64,000 nucleotides of DNA, taken from contig NZ_JBEPOK010000001.1 of NCBI RefSeq assembly GCF_040546765.1, forward strand, positions 4,464,001 to 4,528,000, read 5' to 3'. The DNA comes from Arthrobacter sp. OAP107 (GTDB lineage Bacteria > Actinomycetota > Actinomycetes > Actinomycetales > Micrococcaceae). Below the pieces are notes generated by a model, which worked only from the letters and a program-made list of their open reading frames with translations, was not told the DNA's origin and did not search any database. The stretch's first letter is position 1, and every line of letters starts with the position of its first letter. Positions 23,794 through 31,369 of this stretch are shown here, in pieces. The position numbers and the translations under genes are program-made.

Positions 23794-24190
23794 TGCCCAC
23801 CTGCCGCGCCCAGCCAAGCTGCTCCCGCTGTTTCCGGCTCAGCGAGGCAACCACCAGGTCGTAGGAATCCTCCACCATGTCCCGGACCATGTCGTCGGGC
23901 AGGGCCCCGTCCAGCCGGACGCCATTCCAGTGCCTCTTGTTCATGTGCCACGCCCCGGTGATCTCCGGGTGCACGGCGCGCAGTTGTTCGGCCAGAGCGG
24001 GCTCGCACTTGAGGCTCACCGACCAGTCATCAGGATCCATGGCCGACGCCGCGAACATCTTGGCCTCCTGCCTTGCCCCGCCGGACACGGCTGCCCTGAC
24101 CTTGAACACCGAGGTTTCGGGACCGAACGGGAAATCCTCGAAGGCGCCGGGAAACGACAGGCAGATTTTTCTCAGGTCATCGGGATCCAT
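23786..24190 (-). CDS. MmcQ/YjbR family protein
   Basis: A 134-residue protein of the MmcQ/YjbR family (CyaY-like fold, sometimes called DNA-binding). Typical segments are CLSFPGAFEDFPFGPETSVFKV, a SLKCEPALAEQLRA block and HMNKRHWNGVRLDG. ATG at 24190 has no ribosome site; TAGGCT at 24197-24202 is six bases upstream, pointing to a leaderless transcript. It is divergent from the 2-oxoglutarate oxygenase gene across only 45 bases. Confidence 0.85.
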   Translation of the reverse strand: MDPDDLRKICLSFPGAFEDFPFGPETSVFKVRAAVSGGARQEAKMFAASAMDPDDWSVSLKCEPALAEQLRAVHPEITGAWHMNKRHWNGVRLDGALPDDMVRDMVEDSYDLVVASLSRKQREQLGWARQVGND

Positions 24191-24196
24191 GCAGCG

Positions 24197-24229
24197 AGCC
24201 TACAAACCCTTTCCGGGCGGTGCTAGTCT
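24197..24229. promoter_or_regulatory. Back-to-back leaderless promoters
   Basis: In the 45-base gap between divergent genes, TAGGCT (24197-24202, minus) is six bases before the ATG at 24190, and TAGTCT (24224-24229, plus) is six bases before the ATG at 24236. Transcripts should start at the start codons; the two promoters must overlap in their -35 regions. Confidence 0.6.
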
Positions 24230-24235
24230 GCGAAC

Positions 24236-25264
24236 ATGGCAGCTGCCCAGGAGACCATACCTGTGCTCGACCTCGGCTCCGCGCGCCGGGCCGACGGCTC
24301 GTTCAATCCTGGATTCATCGAGGAACTCCGGGACGCCACACACCGCGTCGGTTTCTTCCAGGTCATCGGCTACGGCGGCGCGCCCGGCCAGGCCACGGAG
24401 CTGCTGGCTACGATCAAACGCTTTTTCGACCTGCCCCTCGAAGAACGGATGAAGTTGGATAACCGGCTGTCCCCGCATTTCCGCGGCTACACCAGGATGG
24501 GCACGGAAGTCACGCAGGGCAGGGCGGATGCGCGCGAGCAGATCGACTATTCACCCGATCGGGAGCCTGTGAAGGACTATCCGCCTGAGCAGCCCTACTG
24601 GCTCCTCCAAGGCCCCAACCTCTGGCCGGATGAGTCGATGCCGGAGCTGAAGGACGCCGCCATGGCCTGGGCAGGGCTCATGTCCAATGTGGGGGCCGAG
24701 CTCATGCGGGCCATCGCCGTGTCCCTCCAGCAGCCGGAGGACTATTTCGAGGAACCGTTCAGGGATACTCCGGCCTGGATGGGCAAGCTGGTCCATTACG
24801 TCGGCGGCGTGGTGGAAGCGGCGGGCGACCAGGGCGTGGGCTCCCACGCGGACTACGGGTTTGTGACCCTCCTCCTCCAGGATGAGGTGGGCGGGCTCGA
24901 AGTGCTGCCGCCGGGCGCAAGTTCCTGGGCTCCGGTGGAGCCTATCCCCGAGGCGCTGGTGGTGAATCTGGGCGAAATGCTCGAAGTGGCCACCGAGGGC
25001 TATCTGGCCGCCACCATCCACCGGGTCAAGGCCCCGCCGCCCGGCGTGGACCGTTACTCCGTGCCGTTCTTCTGGTCTCCCCGGCTCGACGCGGTGATTG
25101 AGCCGGTACCACTCCCGGCGGAGCTGAAGGCGCAGGCGCGCGGCATTTCCGACGACCCGTCCAACCCGATGCTCGCCTCGTTCGGCCTGAACATGCTCAA
25201 GGGCCGGATGCGTGCCCACCCGGATGTCACCGAGCGTCACTACCCGGAGCTGATGAAGTCCTGA
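24236..25264 (+). CDS. Isopenicillin-N-synthase-like 2-oxoglutarate/Fe(II) oxygenase
   Basis: A 342-residue non-haem iron oxygenase. The DIOX_N-like N-terminus (PVLDLGS, THRVGFFQVIGYG) is followed by the double-stranded beta-helix core with the iron ligands His-x-Asp in GSHADYGFVT and the distal His in TIHRVKAPP; RYSVPFF supplies the Arg that binds 2-oxoglutarate in this family. The substrate is unknown. It is a single gene with a leaderless-type promoter and no biosynthetic cluster around it. Confidence 0.9.
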   Translation: MAAAQETIPVLDLGSARRADGSFNPGFIEELRDATHRVGFFQVIGYGGAPGQATELLATIKRFFDLPLEERMKLDNRLSPHFRGYTRMGTEVTQGRADAREQIDYSPDREPVKDYPPEQPYWLLQGPNLWPDESMPELKDAAMAWAGLMSNVGAELMRAIAVSLQQPEDYFEEPFRDTPAWMGKLVHYVGGVVEAAGDQGVGSHADYGFVTLLLQDEVGGLEVLPPGASSWAPVEPIPEALVVNLGEMLEVATEGYLAATIHRVKAPPPGVDRYSVPFFWSPRLDAVIEPVPLPAELKAQARGISDDPSNPMLASFGLNMLKGRMRAHPDVTERHYPELMKS

Positions 25265-25269
25265 ACAGG

Positions 25270-25695
25270 CTAAATGCCCACTCGCCATCCCTCGCGGGCG
25301 GGGCATGAGTTCACCACGACGTCCAGCCCGGCAGCCTTTGCACGCTCGACGGCGGCATCGTCGAAGACGCCCAGCTGCAGCCACACCGCCTTGGCACCGA
25401 CCGCGATGGCCTGGTCAATGACGGGCCCCACCTTCTCGGAGTTGACGAAGCAGTCCACGACGTCGATCGGGTGCTTTGCCGCCGGGATCTCGGCGAGCGA
25501 GCGGTAGCCCTTCTCCCCGTGCACGTCCTCGCCGGGCAGGTTGACCGGAATGATCTCCATGCCCATCCGGTCCCGGACATACAGCGAGACGTCGTACGCC
25601 GAGCGCCACTCATTCCGGGTCAGGCCCACAACGGCCCACGTGCCCTTCGTTCGCATGAGTCGGTCGATAACCGCCGGATCGTTTTCGTGGGACAT
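25270..25695 (-). CDS. CoA-binding domain protein (YccU-like)
   Basis: A 141-residue protein made of one CoA-binding Rossmann domain: TWAVVGLTRNEWRSAYDVSLY, the YRSLAEIP loop, PIDVVDCFVNSEKVGPVID and KAVWLQLGVFDD. Free-standing members are widespread and poorly characterised; they resemble the CoA-binding domain of succinyl-CoA synthetase alpha. ATG at 25695 is six bases after TAGAGT (25702-25707), so the mRNA is probably leaderless. Confidence 0.9.
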   Translation of the reverse strand: MSHENDPAVIDRLMRTKGTWAVVGLTRNEWRSAYDVSLYVRDRMGMEIIPVNLPGEDVHGEKGYRSLAEIPAAKHPIDVVDCFVNSEKVGPVIDQAIAVGAKAVWLQLGVFDDAAVERAKAAGLDVVVNSCPAREGWRVGI

Positions 25696-25768
25696 GCCCC
25701 AACTCTACTCCTGCGGCCATTTGACGGCGTTTTCCGAATATCTGAGTGTCTGCCGCCGGCCCGCGGCA

Positions 25769-25818
25769 TAAAAAATGCCGGGCTGGAATTTGATGGGGGA
25801 ACAACTTCCAGCCCGGCA
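25769..25818 (-). terminator. Terminator hairpin with T6 tail
   Basis: The perfect 13-bp stem TGCCGGGCTGGAA/TTCCAGCCCGGCA with a 17-base loop is followed on the minus strand by TTTTTT. It can end transcripts from the sigma/anti-sigma pair. It also begins only about six bases after the likely start of the promoter at 25831-25859. Confidence 0.9.
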
Positions 25819-25830
25819 CTCTCATCTGGG

Positions 25831-25859
25831 TAATCGTTGGGGAACCCCAATGGGTTACG
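25831..25859 (-). promoter_or_regulatory. ECF-type promoter candidate, copy A
   Basis: On the minus strand CGTAAC (25854-25859) and CGATTA (25831-25836) are separated by exactly 17 bases, inside the wider match GGAATCGGCGTAACC. The same boxes and spacing occur before the Pro/Ala-repeat gene (copy B, 27994-28022), as does the downstream GATGGGGGA loop sequence. The CGTAAC -35 resembles sites known for some ECF factors such as Streptomyces BldN. Confidence 0.55.
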
Positions 25860-25944
25860 CCGATTCCAAAACTTTTTCAAAACTCTTTTGCAGCCCGCGT
25901 AGCCCGTCCACACCGGCGCCGCCCCCTTGGGAGTGCGGCGTCGG

Positions 25945-26727
25945 CTAAGGCGTGCCGGGGACCGGCTTGGCAGGAACCGTAGGCACACCGCCCGGGAGCG
26001 TGGGCACTGCAGGCAGCGGCTTGGCCGGAAGCTTGGGCGCGACGCCCGTTCCGGGGACCGTGGGCAGCTGGCTGGGCCGGCCCGGCGTGGGCGTCTGGGC
26101 CTTCGGGGCTCCGTTGGAAGCCGCGGGACGGTTCGCGGCCGATGAGCTGGAGGAAGCCGGACCCGTTTGGGCCGGCGTCGCGGGTACCGACGGCGGTGCG
26201 GCCGTTTCCGTGACAGACGGCTTGGGTGCAGCAACAGTCGGCGCCGGAGCCGCGGGAATGTCGGCGGGCGATGTGGGCACCGGCGTTGGCGCCGTGGTCT
26301 CGCTGGTCGGCTGGAAGATCCGGACCACGGTATGGCCCACACTGTTGCGGAAGTCCTCGCTGGAGGCTGCGACAGCGCCGGCCCCAAGTCCCATGGCACC
26401 GACCACCGCGGCGCCCACCACAAAGCCCATCCGCCTCTGCCGGTTGCGGCGGTGCAGTTCGAGGCTGGCGACATCCGGCGTCGAGGCGCGCCGCATCGCT
26501 TGGGCGGTTACGTCAGAAGCGGGTACGGCCGAAGCGGGGACGCCGGCAGCGCACGCCCCGTGAGCGAGCAGTGCGGCCAGGTCGGCCCGCGGTTGGGGTG
26601 CGGAATCCTGGGCGGACCCGCGCAGTTCTTCGAGGGACCTGCGGAGATCGGCGTCGTCTTCGAGCCCGGAATCCAGGAGGATCGCCTGGATCTCTCCTTC
26701 TTCGCGGCCTGCCGGCGTGACACTCAT
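25945..26727 (-). CDS. Putative anti-sigma factor, membrane protein with Pro/Val-rich tail
   Basis: A 260-residue protein whose ATG overlaps the stop of the ECF sigma gene (ATGA). It has a cytoplasmic part of about 95 residues, one membrane helix (about 98-121, GFVVGAAVVGAMGLGAGAVAA), and an extracellular Ala/Pro/Ser/Thr-rich region ending in PAKPLPAVPTLPGG-type repeats. Position and topology argue for a transmembrane anti-sigma factor. The HxxxCxxC zinc motif of classical ZAS proteins is absent. The tail resembles the repeat protein encoded at 27374, so both may lie in the cell wall. Confidence 0.65.
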   Translation of the reverse strand: MSVTPAGREEGEIQAILLDSGLEDDADLRRSLEELRGSAQDSAPQPRADLAALLAHGACAAGVPASAVPASDVTAQAMRRASTPDVASLELHRRNRQRRMGFVVGAAVVGAMGLGAGAVAASSEDFRNSVGHTVVRIFQPTSETTAPTPVPTSPADIPAAPAPTVAAPKPSVTETAAPPSVPATPAQTGPASSSSSAANRPAASNGAPKAQTPTPGRPSQLPTVPGTGVAPKLPAKPLPAVPTLPGGVPTVPAKPVPGTP

Positions 26728-27272
26728 GATGCTGCGTGGTCCTTTTCCTTGACGAGTTCGCGCAGGGCGATGAGTCCGCGGCGCTGGAGCTGTTTGATGG
26801 CCCCGGGGGTTTTGTCCATGATGCCGGCCACCTGTTCAACCGAAAGGTCAGCGACGATCCGCAGGACCAGCACTTCCCGCTGGTCCTCGTTGAGCATGGC
26901 CAGTACAGAGCTCATGCCGCCCAGCGAACCGAGGACCTCGTCCTCGGCGGAACTTGACAGCCGGTCGTCCGTGAGCGGATCGAATTCGGTGAGCTGCGGG
27001 GTTCGGGCGGACCGGCGGCGGTAGTCCACGAGCCGGGCGTGCGCCACGGAGAAGATGAATGTCCGGAGACCGGAGTGGCCGCCCCGCACGTTGCTGAGCT
27101 TGGGCAGGACATCCACGAAGACGTCCTGCGTGAGGGCTTCGGCATCGTCCACGCCGCGCGCCCGGAAATAACCAAGGACGGCGGGGGAAATAATGCTGTA
27201 AACAGCGCTAAAGCCGGAAGGGTCGCCAGACAGGGCTGCTGACAATTCGTCGTCGGTCAGCTGAGCTGCCAA
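26724..27272 (-). CDS. ECF-family RNA polymerase sigma factor
   Basis: A 182-residue sigma-70-family protein with regions 2 and 4 only. Region 2 covers about residues 25-87 (ALTQDVFVDVLPKLSN, RTFIFSVAHARLVDYRRR); region 4 covers about 127-173 (EDQREVLVLRIVADLSVEQVA, then TPGAIKQLQRRGLIALRE). TTG at 27272 follows GGAAGGA. The downstream partner overlaps by four bases and is probably its anti-sigma factor. Two matching promoter-like elements nearby (25831 and 27994) are candidate targets. The stimulus is unknown. Confidence 0.92.
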   Translation of the reverse strand: MAAQLTDDELSAALSGDPSGFSAVYSIISPAVLGYFRARGVDDAEALTQDVFVDVLPKLSNVRGGHSGLRTFIFSVAHARLVDYRRRSARTPQLTEFDPLTDDRLSSSAEDEVLGSLGGMSSVLAMLNEDQREVLVLRIVADLSVEQVAGIMDKTPGAIKQLQRRGLIALRELVKEKDHAAS

Positions 27273-27297
27273 GGAACGGTCCTTCCCTTTACTGCGG

Positions 27298-27329
27298 GTG
27301 TGCGGCGGTTAAGCCTAACCGCCGCACAC
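27298..27329 (-). terminator. Hairpin after the Pro/Ala-repeat gene
   Basis: A perfect 14-bp stem GTGTGCGGCGGTTA/TAACCGCCGCACAC closes on four bases, 44 bases beyond the stop at 27374 and just upstream of the sigma gene. It has no T run, so it may act as a factor-dependent terminator or mRNA end. Confidence 0.65.
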
Positions 27330-27373
27330 CTCACGCCCCTATTCGGGGAACGCCCTGTTTCGCGTGCTGTGGA

Positions 27374-27913
27374 CTACTTGCCGGTGGGCAGGTCGGCAGC
27401 AGCGTCAGCCTTGACGTCAGCGTCTGCAGCGACGGACGGAGCGGCCGGCTTGGCTACGTGGTCAGCAACGTTCGGCACAGCCGGGGTGGCGGGGACGGCC
27501 GGCGTGGCCGGAACACCGGCACCGCCGGGAACAGCGGGGGTGGCGGGGATTGCTGCGGTCACGCTGGCACCCGCGGCCTTGTCACCGGCGGCGACGTTGG
27601 CGTTGGCTGCGGCGTTGTCCTTGTCAGCTTCCGCTGCGGCGTCGGCTGCGTCAGCAGCTTCGCCGGCAGCCTTGGCCTTGGCGGACGGGACGGCGGGAAC
27701 CTTCGGGGTGGCCGGCGTGGCCGGGACGGCGGGAACTGCCGGAACCTCGGGGGTGGCAGGAACGGCCGGCGTTGCGGGCGTAGCGGGGGTCACCTCTGCG
27801 TGCTGCGAGCTGGAAACCTGGGCGGCGTTGGCCAGTCCGATGCCGGAGAACCCTCCAACAGCGACAATGGCGGCTGCGACAGCAATCTTGGTGGTCTTGC
27901 TAACACTCTTCAT
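27374..27913 (-). CDS. Secreted Pro/Ala-rich repeat protein, unknown function
   Basis: A 179-residue secreted protein. The signal peptide is residues 1-30 (basic start, IAVAAAIVAVGGFSGIGLA, then NAA). The mature part is two PATPAVPATP-type repeat blocks flanking a central helical Ala/Asp/Lys segment (GEAADAADAAAEADKDNA), and an Ala/Asp tail. There is no cysteine, anchor motif or catalytic domain; a wall-associated or fibrous role is inferred. ATG at 27913 follows AAAGGA by ten bases. Its 5' leader carries a conserved promoter and hairpin (copy B). Confidence 0.75.
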   Translation of the reverse strand: MKSVSKTTKIAVAAAIVAVGGFSGIGLANAAQVSSSQHAEVTPATPATPAVPATPEVPAVPAVPATPATPKVPAVPSAKAKAAGEAADAADAAAEADKDNAAANANVAAGDKAAGASVTAAIPATPAVPGGAGVPATPAVPATPAVPNVADHVAKPAAPSVAADADVKADAAADLPTGK

Positions 27914-27941
27914 CAGAAAAAAATCCTTTGGTTGATTGAAG

Positions 27942-28022
27942 GCCGGGACGGAGGCCGATGGGGGACAACCTCGTCCCGGCGCTTACATATAGGTAATCGC
28001 CGGGACCGGCCGGGAGGTTACG
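27942..28022 (-). promoter_or_regulatory. ECF-type promoter plus leader hairpin, copy B
   Basis: On the minus strand CGTAAC (28017-28022), a 17-base spacer and CGATTA (27994-27999) match copy A. The likely start near 27987 is followed by a 9-bp stem GCCGGGACG/CGTCCCGGC (27942-27980) whose loop shares GATGGGGGA and ACAAC with copy A. Unlike copy A there is no T run, so transcription can continue into the repeat-protein gene. Confidence 0.6.
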
Positions 28023-28086
28023 CGGTTCCGGAAACTTTTTTCAGACGGGCATGCCTTCCCGCAGAAAGAGCGGATTAACGACGACC

Positions 28087-28117
28087 GCGGCGGGCCACCG
28101 TGAGGTGACCCGCCGCC
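28087..28117 (-). terminator. Hairpin after purA
   Basis: The arms GCGGCGGG(CCACC) and (GGTGA)CCCGCCGC pair around a GTGA loop, about 50 bases past the purA stop. There is no T run. Confidence 0.6.
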
Positions 28118-28164
28118 GTCGGGAGCTGCTTGCTTGAGTTGTGTGTTACCGGACGCTTCCGGCG

Positions 28165-29454
28165 TCAGTCGTTGATCAGGTCGTTGACCACGATGGTCTG
28201 GTCGCGGTCCGGTCCCACGCCGATCGCGGAGAAGCGCGTGCCGGACAGCTTCTCGAGGGCCAGCACATAGTTGCGGGCGTTCTCGGGCAGGTCAGCCAGC
28301 GTGCGGGCGCCGGTAATGTCCTCGGTCCAGCCTTCGAAGTACTCGAAGATCGGCTTGGCGTGGTGGAATTCCGTCTGCGTCATGGGCATTTCGTCGTGCC
28401 GGACGCCGTCGACGTCGTAGGCCACGCACACCGGGATCTGTTCGATGCCGGTGAGGACATCCAGCTTGGTGACGAAGTAGTCGGTGAAGCCGTTCACCCG
28501 GGAGGCGTGGCGGGCCAGTACGGCGTCGTACCAGCCGCAGCGGCGCGGGCGCCCGGTGTTGACGCCGAATTCACCGCCGGTCTTCTGCAGGTACATGCCC
28601 ATCTCGTCGAAGAGTTCCGTGGGGAACGGACCTGCGCCCACGCGGGTGGTGTACGCCTTGATGATGCCGATGGACCGCGAGATGCGGGTGGGTCCAATGC
28701 CGGAGCCCACCGAGGCGCCGCCCGCAGTCGGGTTCGAGGAGGTGACGAACGGGTAGGTGCCGTGATCGACGTCGAGGAACGTGGCCTGGCCGCCCTCCAT
28801 GAGCACCACCTTGCCCTCGTCCAGGGCGGAGTTCAGCACGAGGGTGCTGTCGATGACCAGGGGGCGCAGACGCTCGGCGAAGGAGAGGAAGTAGCTGACC
28901 ACCTCTTCCACCTCGATGCTGCGGCGGTTGTAGATCTTGACCAGAAGCTCGTTCTTCTGGCGCAGCGAGCCTTCCACCTTCTGGCGCAGGATGGACTCGT
29001 CGAAGACGTCCTGGACGCGGACGCCCAGGCGGGCCACCTTGTCCATATAGGTGGGCCCGATGCCGCGGCCGGTGGTGCCGATGGCCCGGCTGCCGAGGAA
29101 GCGTTCGGTGACCTTGTCCAGCACCTGGTGGTACGGAGCGACGAGGTGGGCGTTGGCGGAGACACGCAGTTTCGAGGTGTCGGCGCCGCGGGCCTCGAGG
29201 CCGTCGATCTCCTGGAACAGGGCCTCGAGGTTGACGACGCAGCCGTTGCCGATAATGGGAACGGCGTTGGGGCTGAGGATGCCGGCCGGAAGGAGCTTCA
29301 GCTCATACTTCTCACCGCCTACGACGACGGTGTGCCCGGCGTTGTTGCCGCCGTTCGGCTTCACTACGTAGTCGACACGGCCGCCAAGCAGGTCGGTGGC
29401 CTTACCTTTTCCTTCGTCGCCCCACTGGGCTCCGACGATCACGATTGCTGGCAT
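28165..29454 (-). CDS. purA: Adenylosuccinate synthase
   Basis: A 429-residue enzyme that joins IMP and aspartate using GTP, the first step from IMP to AMP. The P-loop is GAQWGDEGKGKATD; GGNNAGHTVVV and the GRGIGPTYMDK region bind substrate, and VGVGPDRDQ-type sequence ends the protein. I chose the ATG at 29454, six bases after GGAGGA, over an in-frame ATG 42 bases upstream. It stands alone, well away from purSQL. Confidence 0.98.
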   Translation of the reverse strand: MPAIVIVGAQWGDEGKGKATDLLGGRVDYVVKPNGGNNAGHTVVVGGEKYELKLLPAGILSPNAVPIIGNGCVVNLEALFQEIDGLEARGADTSKLRVSANAHLVAPYHQVLDKVTERFLGSRAIGTTGRGIGPTYMDKVARLGVRVQDVFDESILRQKVEGSLRQKNELLVKIYNRRSIEVEEVVSYFLSFAERLRPLVIDSTLVLNSALDEGKVVLMEGGQATFLDVDHGTYPFVTSSNPTAGGASVGSGIGPTRISRSIGIIKAYTTRVGAGPFPTELFDEMGMYLQKTGGEFGVNTGRPRRCGWYDAVLARHASRVNGFTDYFVTKLDVLTGIEQIPVCVAYDVDGVRHDEMPMTQTEFHHAKPIFEYFEGWTEDITGARTLADLPENARNYVLALEKLSGTRFSAIGVGPDRDQTIVVNDLIND

Positions 29455-29650
29455 GGGATCCTCCCCCATTCGTTCGGGCCGCCCAGGTTTCTCCACCGGA
29501 ATGGAAAGTCTCTGCGGCGCCGTTCATGAGAATGCCCCGAGTGGACCGGCTTTCGCTGTTCCTCTGCAGGAACCAGCGGCGCATCGGCCCCGGGGCTCTT
29601 ACCACCCAAGTTTAGCGGATTGCACGGGTTCCTCCCGTGTCGCGGCACGC

Positions 29651-31369
29651 TCACGGGACACGCAGCGCCACAGGGCCGGCCGAGGAATTCCCGATGGAGA
29701 GGCTAAGTAGCCCTGCGTTGTCGATCAGCCCGACTCTCACGGCCGAAACCTTGTACTCTCCGGCGGCCGCAGTGACGTCCGCGGGTTTGGTGCCCGGCCA
29801 GGGCTGGTCGGGCCGGACGTTAACGTTCATGGCCACGTGCGAGCTGACTGCGTCGAGGACGGATCCGACGGCGTTGATCACCGGCGTGATGAGCGACTGG
29901 AGGCTGGTGCCCAGTGCAGGGAGTCCTGCATTGAAGATTGTCGCGTTCAGTGCATCCGTCACCGCGGCGTTGGCTCCGTTGGTCAGGGCTGCTGTTACGG
30001 GCCCCAGCACCGCTTTGACGGCACCTCCAACATCGAGGCCAAGTACTTTGGAGGTCACGACGGGGGGCGGCGCCGTTCCATCGAGGATCTGGCCCAGCGT
30101 CGACGGCCCAACATTGACCGCCACGGTGGCTACGTCGAGGCCGGCTAATTTCAGCGTCATGTTCGTGGTGGTTTTGAGCGTGAAGGCCTCCAAAACCCGG
30201 GTCTTCCAGTCCTCGAGGAGAGACGTCACTTTGCCGGTGACAGTAGCGATCATGGCCGCGTCGAGTACAACCTCATGGTTGGGTCCCATGTTGTTTAGCC
30301 CGGTTGCGCTTCCTGTTAGCGTGGCGAGATCCACCATGACCGTTCCTCTGCCGAGATCTACCGTGACTATGCCGTCGCGGTCCGTCATGGACTCCGTCAT
30401 CAGGGAAGATACGGTTGAGGCGTTCGGTACAGAAACGGTAACGCTGGTGCTGATCTCGTGGATACCTCCAGTGAGGCCAAGAAGCGGTTCAACGATATCG
30501 GAGATGTCGTCGGATACGGCCGTCGCGAGCCGGCTTGTTTCCGTCAGTGAGTTCAGCTGGCTCAGAACCGGTCCCACTGACGCCGTGCCCTGTGAGGAGA
30601 GCGCGCCAACGGCGGGCACGTGGGCGTTCAGGTCCAGGCTGGCGATGCCGTAGTCGCGCTGGACGGCAGGCGTAGTGTCCAAGGTCGGCCAGCCGTTGGT
30701 CATGACGCAACCGTCCAGCGCGGCAGACGAAGCAACAGCGCCGACGTCGAGCGTTACACCGGCTAGCGAACCGGGGACGATGTTCCCGAGCGAAATGCTT
30801 GCGGCCCTCGGCGCCGTGGCGGCACCGTTTGCGGTTCCGCCCACGTCAGTTGCGCCCGACTGGTCCGAGACCAGACCGGAGGCGCCATGCGACTGCCCGT
30901 TCTTCCGTGCCTGCGCCCACTGGGTGTAACTGCCGATCCCGCCAACGGGGACACCGAGGCCCAGGCCCGCCTCAACAACAGTCCCGCCCAGGACGGTGAC
31001 GGGCAGCTTGCTGATGAAGGCGTCCGTTGTGCCGGGCACCGGGGTGGCGGTGACAGGCGCCGGCGACGCCGTGGTTCCGTTGTTCGTCACGGTGAGGCCC
31101 TCGACGCCGGCGATGGAGTCCAGCCCCACGTCCAGGATGCTGCCGCTCACCTGCCGCGCCCAGGACTGGCTGGTGAAGAGGCTATTGCTGGTGCAGTCAC
31201 CGGGTGATCCGACGCCGACGGCGCCGTGCACCCATTCGTCGTCGGTCCAGGCGGCACTGGTGATGGTCGTCCCGGCCGCGAGTGAAATGGCGGCCACCGC
31301 GGCAACCAGCAGCGAATGCCGCGGCCGATCCACGACGCCCCGGGCTGCCCTTTTCAGACTGGCCCTCAT
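29651..31369 (-). CDS. Choice-of-anchor G family surface protein with SipW-type signal peptide
   Basis: A 572-residue secreted protein. The N-terminus (RPRHSLLVAAVAAISLAAG) leads to TSAAWTDDEWVHG, the motif of SipW-dependent signal peptides; cleavage is expected near AAW. The rest is beta-rich, Gly/Ala/Thr/Val repeats without cysteine clusters (two Cys only), resembling the actinobacterial choice-of-anchor G family. Its start overlaps the stop of the preceding gene (ATGA). It is the last gene of a four-gene operon with a dedicated signal peptidase. A matrix or fibre role is inferred. Confidence 0.85.
   Translation of the reverse strand: MRASLKRAARGVVDRPRHSLLVAAVAAISLAAGTTITSAAWTDDEWVHGAVGVGSPGDCTSNSLFTSQSWARQVSGSILDVGLDSIAGVEGLTVTNNGTTASPAPVTATPVPGTTDAFISKLPVTVLGGTVVEAGLGLGVPVGGIGSYTQWAQARKNGQSHGASGLVSDQSGATDVGGTANGAATAPRAASISLGNIVPGSLAGVTLDVGAVASSAALDGCVMTNGWPTLDTTPAVQRDYGIASLDLNAHVPAVGALSSQGTASVGPVLSQLNSLTETSRLATAVSDDISDIVEPLLGLTGGIHEISTSVTVSVPNASTVSSLMTESMTDRDGIVTVDLGRGTVMVDLATLTGSATGLNNMGPNHEVVLDAAMIATVTGKVTSLLEDWKTRVLEAFTLKTTTNMTLKLAGLDVATVAVNVGPSTLGQILDGTAPPPVVTSKVLGLDVGGAVKAVLGPVTAALTNGANAAVTDALNATIFNAGLPALGTSLQSLITPVINAVGSVLDAVSSHVAMNVNVRPDQPWPGTKPADVTAAAGEYKVSAVRVGLIDNAGLLSLSIGNSSAGPVALRVP

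Noticed and set aside
25620..26474. 284-codon Arg/Pro-rich minus-strand frame over the anti-sigma gene end
   Set aside because: It is another frame of the anti-sigma C-terminal repeats running on through the terminator into the CoA-binding gene.
27942..28035. Possible c-di-AMP (ydaO-type) riboswitch before the repeat-protein gene
   Set aside because: GGTTACG and GGGGGA strings recall that motif, but the conserved pseudo-symmetric core cannot be laid out and most of the element lies at or before the probable promoter.
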